Origin: Musa acuminata AAA Group
Lineage: Eukaryota; Streptophyta; Magnoliopsida; Zingiberales; Musaceae
Assembly (NCBI RefSeq): GCF_036884655.1
Contig: NC_088356.1
Coordinates: forward strand, 18,987,501-19,051,500
DNA: 64,000 nucleotides
Reading direction: 5' to 3'
The notes beneath the pieces were generated by a model. That model was not told the DNA's origin. It ran no database searches and saw only the letters and a program-made list of their open reading frames with translations. The position numbers and the translations under genes are program-made. Below, piece after piece: positions 56,713 to 64,000 of the stretch (within the stretch, counting starts at the first letter, position 1; the number at the start of each line of letters is the position of its first letter).

Positions 56713-58764
56713 TGTTGAATCTCGTATTTTGATGATAAAACTACTTGATATATGTTTATGATTTAATCTACGTTTTAAGTGACGCAGGATACCTTGATCA
56801 GGATTAGACAATTAAAGCAGGAAAATCATGTTGGGCCGGAAGAACATGTTAGAAGATTGGACGTCGGGCCGGTGGATCGGTCGACGTATCGACAGAAGGC
56901 TTCGGGCCGTGGACTCGGGCATCGGGCCAAGAAGAGCGGGTATTGTGCCAAGGATATCGGAGTTGCGGAGTCAACTGTCCGATTGGGCAATAAGCTGCAA
57001 GAAAGGACGATGCGCCGAAGAATCGGACGAAGCGTCGAGGGACCAATGACATGCCGGACAACTTGGTTAATTGCTTAGGATTAATTGTCTCGATCGAAGT
57101 TTTTATTTTATATGTGCAGGATTAACTATGATGAAAGTAAGACATGTAGCAGGAGTTGCGCCGGAGTCATAACAATGATCACGTTGGGAGTTCGAGAGCT
57201 CGACGGAAGTTCGGACAGTCGTCGGAGGTTCTGCGGGAACAAATCCGAGAAGTCCAGAAGCTTGCCAAAGGAGCTCGTCGGAACTTGCCAAGTGGATCAT
57301 CGCAAGTCCAGGAGTTTGCCGGAAGTCCGCAGGAGGATCACTGAGGGTTCGTCGGATGATCGACGGAAGTTCGCCGGAAACACGCCGGAAGAAGCGATTG
57401 ACGCACCGACGCAAGCTGCAGAATATGTCTTAGGAAATAATCATAGTTAGCACATTGATTAAGTTAGAAATGGGAGGTGATCCCATTAGCTTAATCTTGG
57501 GGCAATTGGGCCCCCTGAAAGAATCAAATTGGGCCGAAAAGATTAACCCATTCGGAACCTGATTGCTGTGGGAGGTGCAACCGCCCAAGCCAGGAGGTAG
57601 CACCGCCCAGGCTATGTCTCCCAGCGAGACTGGGCGGTGCAACCGCCCCAGCCAAGAGGTGGCACCGCCACGGGCTCAGTCTCCGAGCGAGACTGGGCGG
57701 TGCAACCTCTTCTGTCAAGAGGTAGCACCGCCAGAGCTCAAGTTTCGAGCTCTACCAGGCGGTGCAACCTCCCCAATCAGGCGGTGCAATTGTCTGAGCT
57801 CGGTCTTCGGGCTCTGGCAGAGAGCTGCAACCGCCCCTGACAGAGGTGGCACCGCCCAGAGGCTCAGTCTTCGAGCTCTGCAAGGCGGTGCAACCGCCCC
57901 AGTCAGGAGGTGCAACCGCCTGATCCCGAAATTCCGGGAATTGACAGATTTGAGCTCCAAATTTGAACTGGGTTGGGGCCTATAAATACCCCACTCATTC
58001 AGCACTGAAAGTATAGAACACACACTCGAAATCTTGCTATCTTTCTGTGGTTCTTAGAGCTCAAAACTGCTAGTTCTCCTCTTTCTGTTCTTCAAAGTTT
58101 GAGTTGTAAAGAGATGAGAGAAAACTTCTGTAAGGGTTGTCTCCTAAGCCCGTGAAAAGGAGTGAATCTGTAAGAGGGTGGTTGGCCTTCGCCTATTGAA
58201 GGAAGGCCTCTAGTTGACATCGGTGACCTCGTCGGTGGAGGAAGCCAAAAGTGGAGTAGGTCAAGATTGACCGAACCATCTAAATCTCGGTTTGCATTTC
58301 CTTTGAGCATTTTACCTTCACTGCAAACTTCTCAATAGCTTACTGCCCTCTACGATTTTACGAACAAGTTTCAAGGTTCAGACGTAAATCTGCGTTTAGA
58401 CGTAAATCTACTTTTTCGTATGATTATCTTATTGCAGATTGCGTTTACGTTTTGAGCTTTACCATAACTGCACACTGCCTTTATACTCCTGCTTAAACTG
58501 CGTCTTATCTAATCAAGTGATTTACGAATTAGCATTTAGACGTAAATCAGTTTCTTCGTACGAACGTCGGATTTCAGTTTGCGCCGATATTCTGGTTTTC
58601 ATCATAGCTACAAACTGCTTGCATAGATTGACTTTAACCTTGCTTAGTATCAACTTTCATACAGAAGTTGTTTTTATCGTTCGAACACAGCTTTCGATTT
58701 TAATCGCAGAAAGTTATTCGCTGCACTAATTCACCCCCCCCTCTTAGTGCTCTCGATCCTAACA
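56713..58764 (+). repeat. 5' LTR of element H
   Basis: 2052 bp, TGTTGAATC to CCTAACA. A palindrome array of the GGCGGTGCAACCGCC type lies at 57570-57930, TATAAATA at 57981-57988 and a short C-tract at 58733-58741. It is longer than the LTRs of A and C because of extra sequence between the TATA box and the end. Confidence 0.92.
57570..57930. repeat. Palindrome array in the 5' LTR of element H
   Basis: About ten copies of a GGCGGT-GCA-ACCGCC-type inverted repeat (several imperfect, e.g. GGAGGT arms), alternating with CTCAGTCT..CGAGC words. In A, B and C the same position holds GGCGGT-GGT-ACCGCC. The copy in the 3' LTR is at about 63420-63770. Counterparts: 8093-8310, 12690-12925, 15165-15440, 17110-17315. 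Confidence 0.8.
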
Positions 58765-58766
58765 AT

Positions 58767-58778
58767 TGGTATCAGAGC
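58767..58778 (+). other. Primer-binding site of element H
   Basis: TGGTATCAGAGC, perfect match to the tRNA-Met type site, two bases after the LTR. Confidence 0.9.
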
Positions 58779-58814
58779 CCGGTTTTTCTCATTTCGGATT
58801 TACACCCGAGAGAA

Positions 58815-59738
58815 ATGGCTCTTCATGGCTTTCAAGAGGACTTTTCGATTTTTCGTCCACCATTGTTTAACGGATTGGACTACACTTATTGGAATACTCG
58901 AATGAGAGTTTTCTTGATTTCTATGAATTTGGATTTATGGAATATTGTTGAAAACGACTTTCATCTTCACTCTAAACTGATGAACGAATGGTCGGATTTA
59001 GAGAAGAAGCATTTTTCTTCAAACGCAAAGGCTATGAATGCCTTATTTTGCGCTTTGGACAAAAATGAGTTCAATCGGGTTTCTTTGTGCGAAACGGCTT
59101 TCGATATTTGGCGCACTCTTGAAATCACGCACGAGGGAATTAGTAGAGTCAAAGACTCAAAAGTTAATATTTTACTGCATGATTTCGAGCTTTTTCAAAT
59201 GAAGCCAAGCGAAACCATTGGTGACATATACACCCGGTTTACAGATGTCGTCAATGGTTTAAGAGCTCTTGGCAAATGTTTTTCGAATTCTGAACTTGTG
59301 AACAAGATTTTGCGTTCTCTTTCTAAGAAGTGGGATTCAAAAGTAATGGCTTTACAAGAAACAAAAGATTTAAATATTTTTCCACTCGAAGAACTAATTG
59401 GTTCATTGATCACATATGAAATGACGTGCAATGCACGTGAAGAACTTGAGAACCACCTTCCAAAGAACAGGAAGGATTTGGGACATAGAACATTTGAAGA
59501 CCACTCGAGCATAAGCTCAAGTGATGGTGAACTTAAACTACAAATGAAACAAAAATTAAAAAGTAAAAAGAACGGAACTACTTGCTTTGAACGTAAGAAG
59601 AAGAACAAAAATTGGGATGAATCGAGCTCCTCCGAAGACGAGGAGAAAATCAACAAAGGCGAGGTGGCAAACTACGCCTTTACGCCTTTCAACGCTGAGG
59701 TAATCAAAATGCCTTTAATTTACTTTGAAATTACATAA
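58815..59738 (+). CDS. Short Gag of element H (no zinc knuckle)
   Basis: 307 codons, uninterrupted. ATG at 58815 lies about 36 bases after the primer-binding site. SIRE-type capsid region: FRPPLFNGLDYTYWNTRMRV, ALFCALDKNEFNRVSLCETA, FELFQMKPSETIGDIYTRF, CFSNSELVNKILRSL, LEELIGSLITYEMTCNAREE. The zinc knuckle of the parental Gag (CYECKKPRHFKHEC in B) is reduced to TCFERKKKNKNWDES, and the protein ends after an acidic stretch with KMPLIYFEIT. Coiled-coil and second knuckle regions are absent. It may still form particles with Gag from an autonomous relative; that is inference. Confidence 0.9.
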   Translation: MALHGFQEDFSIFRPPLFNGLDYTYWNTRMRVFLISMNLDLWNIVENDFHLHSKLMNEWSDLEKKHFSSNAKAMNALFCALDKNEFNRVSLCETAFDIWRTLEITHEGISRVKDSKVNILLHDFELFQMKPSETIGDIYTRFTDVVNGLRALGKCFSNSELVNKILRSLSKKWDSKVMALQETKDLNIFPLEELIGSLITYEMTCNAREELENHLPKNRKDLGHRTFEDHSSISSSDGELKLQMKQKLKSKKNGTTCFERKKKNKNWDESSSSEDEEKINKGEVANYAFTPFNAEVIKMPLIYFEIT

Positions 59739-62548
59739 TGCTTTTCATAATGCATTTTTCTTTTTTATTTAATTTTCTTGAAAATTAAATGTTTAATAAT
59801 TTTATAATGAAAATACAAAAAATTAGGCATCATGTTTATCATTCTAGTAATTTTGAAAATAATCATGAAAATTACATGTTTATGATAAACAAAATGATTT
59901 TGATTAAAAATACCTTATGAAATCATTCTATATGTGGTTGAGAAGTAATAATGTGTATCATGTTAATTTCCATTGTTATTTCTCGATTTTGAGTATATGA
60001 AATCATGTTTAATTTGAAGTTATGATTAATGAGTATATATTTTTGAAATTATGATGATTCTTCATATTTATGGATTATCGATTTTCATGATAATAACAAT
60101 GGCTTTAAAAAAATTAATGCATGTTTTCATAAATGAAAAGGCATGCGAACATGAAATCGATCACTTAAAATGAAACACTTAAAAAGGGAGAAAATATATT
60201 ATCAATGAAATCATGAATCTATTTATGTTATAAATTTTGTGAGCCATAAAAATGATTTTGATGATTTAAATTTGAAATGAGTTTTATCAAAATCATGATC
60301 TTGATTTTTCTCTTGAATGATTGTGACTTGTATTCCTTGTATTCATGATATGATTTTTATGCAATTCTTTGTATTCATGAAATATTTATCTCATCACCCA
60401 ATTATTTCTTTTTCAAAATTCCTCAAGTGATGATATGAATGCATGAGATATTCATGAATTTATTTTGATGTATGCAAATGAGAAGTTTCGATCATGCATG
60501 GTAGGATGCAATGTGACAAATTAATACCATGATGATTTGAAATATTTATGATTTGGAATGATGCATATGCTTTTTATTATGATAATTTATGATGTGCTTA
60601 AAAAAAAAAAAATTAAATAAATGTTTATATCATGTTAGATGGTTTTACATATTATGCATGATAAGCTATAGTGATGAGTGAAACAATGATTGAAATAATA
60701 AGAATGATGATTTGGAATCATGCATATAATAACGAGTTTATATGATTTGAAAATGTGCATATTTTAATTTGAAAATATAATGATGCACAAATGAGATTGA
60801 TACTAACCTTTGTCATGATTTAAAAATTGATGTAAAGGGTTTTTCCCTTGTTTTTGACAATGACAAAAGGGGAGATAGCTAGCTTGCACAATTCAAGAAG
60901 AAATAAAAAATTGCACTTCTCAAAAGAGAAGAAATTGCTATCTTGAACATCACCAAGAAGTGCTATCTTGCAAATCTCAAGACACACAAATGCAATCATG
61001 CAAAATTTGTAATTTTGCACATCATTAAAATTTATGATGCTTTGGTGATTATGCATGTTCTAAAGTGTTATAAAATTCACTAGCTTGCATGATGTAGAAC
61101 TTAGCTATATTGAACATCACCAAGGAATGCTATCTTGCCTATCTCAAGAAGCAAAAAGTTAACTTGCACATCTAGCAAAACTTATATTCCAAGAAGCAAG
61201 AGTTGCTTTCTTGAATATGTCAAAATTGCTAGCTTGCGGGCCTTAAAATGTAGAAATTTTTTGCTAGCTTGTATATGGTAAACTTGCTATCATACTACCA
61301 TGATGATGAGCATGCCTTATCTTCATGATTATATTTGAAAAACTATGGCAAAAATATGTCCGAATGATTAAACGTGTTAAAATTATTTTTCGGACTTTTT
61401 TGATTGAATGATCAAATCACTTGATTGCCATAATTATTTTACACAATTACCTGCCATGATTACATATTGAAAATTATGTGCTTGAATACAAAAATTTCCA
61501 TGATAATAAGCATGTTTTACCTTCATGATTGTAATTGAATATCTCTAGTAAAACCCTGTCCGAATGTATGAAAGTGTCAAATTTCATTTTCGGATTTTCT
61601 TGATCCTAACAATTGGATTTTCTTGATACATTATCCTCTTCCGAACTTAACAAGCATATGTCATATCAAGTTTAATTCACATCATTGATTTTTGACATAT
61701 GGAATCATCTAGCAAATGCACTTATCATGTGAATAATATTTTTCGAGAAACATATTTGATAATTTCCTTATATAAAAGGAATATATTTTTACATACAAGG
61801 ATTTGACTCACTTACATATCTTAATCCTTGCAAAAATGAAGTGTGCTTTAATTAATATCTTATCGATTTGAACTTCACATATGGCTTTCCTCCTTCATGT
61901 AAAAAGATAACAAATAAAAAGGAAGAAGCAATAAAAGCTATCTCCATGTCATGTTTTCCTCGAGATGTTTGCATAATTGGTATCCTATCACTCACTATTG
62001 GAAAATGACATGAACCAACTTATGTCATCGCACTTATATTTAAAATTTGCTTATATCGTTCTCCTTGTTGTTGATGACAAAGGGGGAGAAATATATAAAT
62101 TGATACTATGAGTGCCATATTTGAAGAATATGAATAGATGTTATGAATGCCATATTATGATGAGATATCAAAAGCAGCATTCATATGAATATGTGCTATG
62201 AATGTCATATCATGTTAAGATATCAAGAACTTGAATCGCAATTTTACATGTTGATATCTCACCATTTGATGATAGCAAACTTGCATGATGATAACAATAG
62301 ATATTATGTTTTTCATGCAATGAGTTAAACTTATATCACAAACACTTGATTGCGGTACTTCTCCTTTATGTTGATGACAAAGGGGGAGAAGTATGTTGAT
62401 GACATGACATGTTATGCATAAGTTTATGATGACATGTTGCTTGGATTTTTGAATCCAAGAGTTTCTATCAATATGACATATTGATAGGGGGAGTTTCTTT
62501 AAACTCCGGGAGTTAAGTTTAACTCCGTCATCAAGTGGTTGTCATCAT
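59739..62548 (+). other. Non-coding internal domain of element H
   Basis: About 2.8 kb, AT-rich, no credible gene. GCTAGCTTGC and GCTATCTTG words recur at about 60875-61285. Polypurine segments next to TTGATGACAAAG or TGACAATGACAAAA lie at 60841-60876, 62059-62091 and 62358-62391; the last can form a hairpin (CTTCTCC with GGGGAGAAG). A TGATAGGGGGAGTTT segment and TTTAACTCCGTCATC lie before the final polypurine tract (62549-62563). Confidence 0.7.
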
Positions 62549-62563
62549 CAAAAAAGGGGAGAT

Positions 62564-64000
62564 TGTTGAATCTCGTATTTTGATGATGAAACTACTTGAT
62601 ATATGTTTATGATTTAATCTGTGTTTTAAGTGACGCAGGATACCTTGATCAGGATGAGACAATTAAAGCAGGAAAATCATGTTGGGCCGGAAGAACATGT
62701 TAGAAGATTGGATGTCGGGCCGGTGGATCGGTCGACGTATCGACAGAAGGCTTCGGGCCGTGGACTCGGGCATTAGGCCAAGAAGAGCGGGTATTGTGCC
62801 AAGGATATCGGAGTTGCGGAGTCAACTGTCCGATTGGGCAATAAGCTGCAGGAAAGGACGATGCGCCAAAGAAATCGGACGAAGCGTCGAGGGACTAATG
62901 ACATGCCGGACAACTTGGTTAATTGCTTAGGATTAATTGTCTCGATCAAAGTTTTTATTTTATATGTGCAGGATTAACTACGATGAAAGTAAGACATGTA
63001 GCAGGAGTTGCGCCGGAGTCATGACAATGATCACGTTGGGAGTTCGAGAGCTCGACGGAAGTTCGGATAGTCGTCGGAGGTTCTACGGGAACAAATCCGA
63101 GAAGTCCAGAAGCTTGCCAAAGGAGCTCGTCGGAACTTGCCAAGTGGATCATCGCAAGTCCAGGAGTTTGCCGGAAGTCCGCAGGAGGATCACCGAGGGT
63201 TCGTCGGATGATTGACGGAAGTTCGCCGGAAACTCGTCGGAAGAAGCGATTGACGCACCGGAGCAAGCTGCAGAATATGTCTCAGGAAATAATCATAGTT
63301 AGCACATTGATTAAGTTAGAAATGGGAGGTGATCCCATTAGCTTAATCTTGGGGCAATTGGGCCCCTGAAAGAATCAAATTGGGCCGAAAGGATTAACCC
63401 ATTCGGACCCTGATTGCTGTGGGAGGTGCAACCGCCCAAGCCAGGAGGTAGCACCGCCCAGGCTATGTCTCCCAGCGAGACTGGGTGGTGCAACCGCCCC
63501 AGCCAAGAGGTGGCACCGTCCCGGGCTCAGTCTCCGAGCGAGACTGGGCGGTGCAACCTCTTCTGTCAAGAGGTAGCACCGCCAGAGCTCAAGTTTCGAG
63601 CTCTGCCAGGCGGTGCAACCTCCCCAATCAGGCGGTGCAACCGCCTGAGCTCGGTCTTCGAGCTCTAGCATAGAGGTGCAACCGCCCCTGACAGAGGTGG
63701 CACCGCCCAGAGGCTCGGTCTTCGAGCTCTGCCAGGCGGTGCAACCGCCTGACTCAACCGCCTGATCCCGAAATTCCGGGAATTGACAGATTTGAGCTCC
63801 AAATTTGAACTGGGTTGAGGCCTATAAATACCCCACCCATTCAGCACTGAAAGTATAGAACACAAACTCGAAATCTTGCTGTCTTTCTGTGGTTCTTAGA
63901 GCTCAAAACTGCTAGTTCTCCTCTTTCTGTTCTTCAAAGTTTGAGTTGTAAAGAGATGAGAGAAAACTTCTGTAAGGGTTGTCTCCTAAGCCCGTCAAAA
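62564..64000 (+). repeat. 3' LTR of element H (first 1437 bases)
   Basis: Starts TGTTGAATCTCG right after the polypurine tract and follows the 5' LTR closely, including the palindrome array (63420-63770) and TATAAATA (63823-63830), to the window end. Confidence 0.92.

Larger units (their letters stand above)
56713..64000 (+). mobile_element. Gag-only SIRE-type element H (3' LTR runs off the window)
   Basis: 5' LTR 56713-58764, primer-binding site 58767-58778, intact short gag 58815-59738, non-coding domain 59739-62548, polypurine tract, 3' LTR from 62564. The LTRs differ at roughly a dozen positions in the first 400 bases, so this is among the younger insertions here. It has no protease, integrase, RT or RNase H. 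The 3' LTR should end about 615 bases beyond the window if it is as long as the 5' one. Confidence 0.9.

Noticed and set aside
57563..57985. 140-codon frame in the palindrome array of element H (and similar frames at 8083, 17072 and 63414)
   Set aside because: Low-complexity translations of the palindrome repeats, not conserved as protein between LTRs.

Overview
This is a gene-poor stretch of a plant nuclear genome. It holds one apparently intact host gene and one broken paralogue, embedded in nested LTR retrotransposons. The host gene is a family GT61 glycosyltransferase of the type used in plant xylan side-chain synthesis. The retroelements are SIRE/Maximus-type Ty1-copia elements (several copies, both strands), two other Ty1-copia families and a Tekay/Del-like Ty3-gypsy element. 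This suggests a monocot, perhaps of the banana/ginger group. That placement is an impression from the GT61 type and the LTR families, not a proof.

Layout. 1-287: start of a minus-strand SIRE-type LTR. 288-3912: truncated plus-strand gag-only SIRE-type element L. 3913-7259 and 13555-15833: minus-strand SIRE-type element B, split by gag-only element A (7260-13554, 5-bp target duplication CCACT). 15833-18403: an inverted 2.6-kb block carrying half of a solo LTR (family F), a second solo LTR (C), a piece of integrase and the start of B's LTR. 18404-21969: other half of LTR F and the rest of copia element D, which sits inside a GT61 pseudogene (21977-22469). 22571-27358: complete minus-strand copia element J (target duplication CATCT). 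27364-30749: intergenic DNA. 30750-33014: GT61 gene with four exons. 33015-37028: intergenic DNA. 37029-54945: minus-strand SIRE-type element I, whose 3' LTR is split by a Ty3-gypsy composite K (37571-48795; LTR, body, LTR, partial body). 54946-56712: 5' LTR and leader of a second family F element. 56713-64000: gag-only SIRE-type element H, whose 3' LTR runs off the window.

How the parts relate. Only the GT61 gene looks like functional host coding sequence. Its neighbour at 21977-22469 shows there was once a small GT61 cluster, broken when element D inserted. The autonomous-type elements B, I, J and K all carry stops, frameshifts or changed catalytic residues. Elements A, H and L share SIRE-type LTRs but carry only a shortened Gag without zinc knuckle, protease, integrase or reverse transcriptase. 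They look like a non-autonomous lineage moved in trans. A long non-coding domain lies between their gag and the 3' LTR, with repeated polypurine hairpins and GCTAGC-containing repeats; a related domain follows pol in element I.

The most interesting structures are the inversion at 15833-18403, the gag-only lineage with a shared deletion product, the LTR arrays of GGCGGT-NNN-ACCGCC palindromes whose spacer differs between subfamilies, and the foldback end of gypsy composite K.
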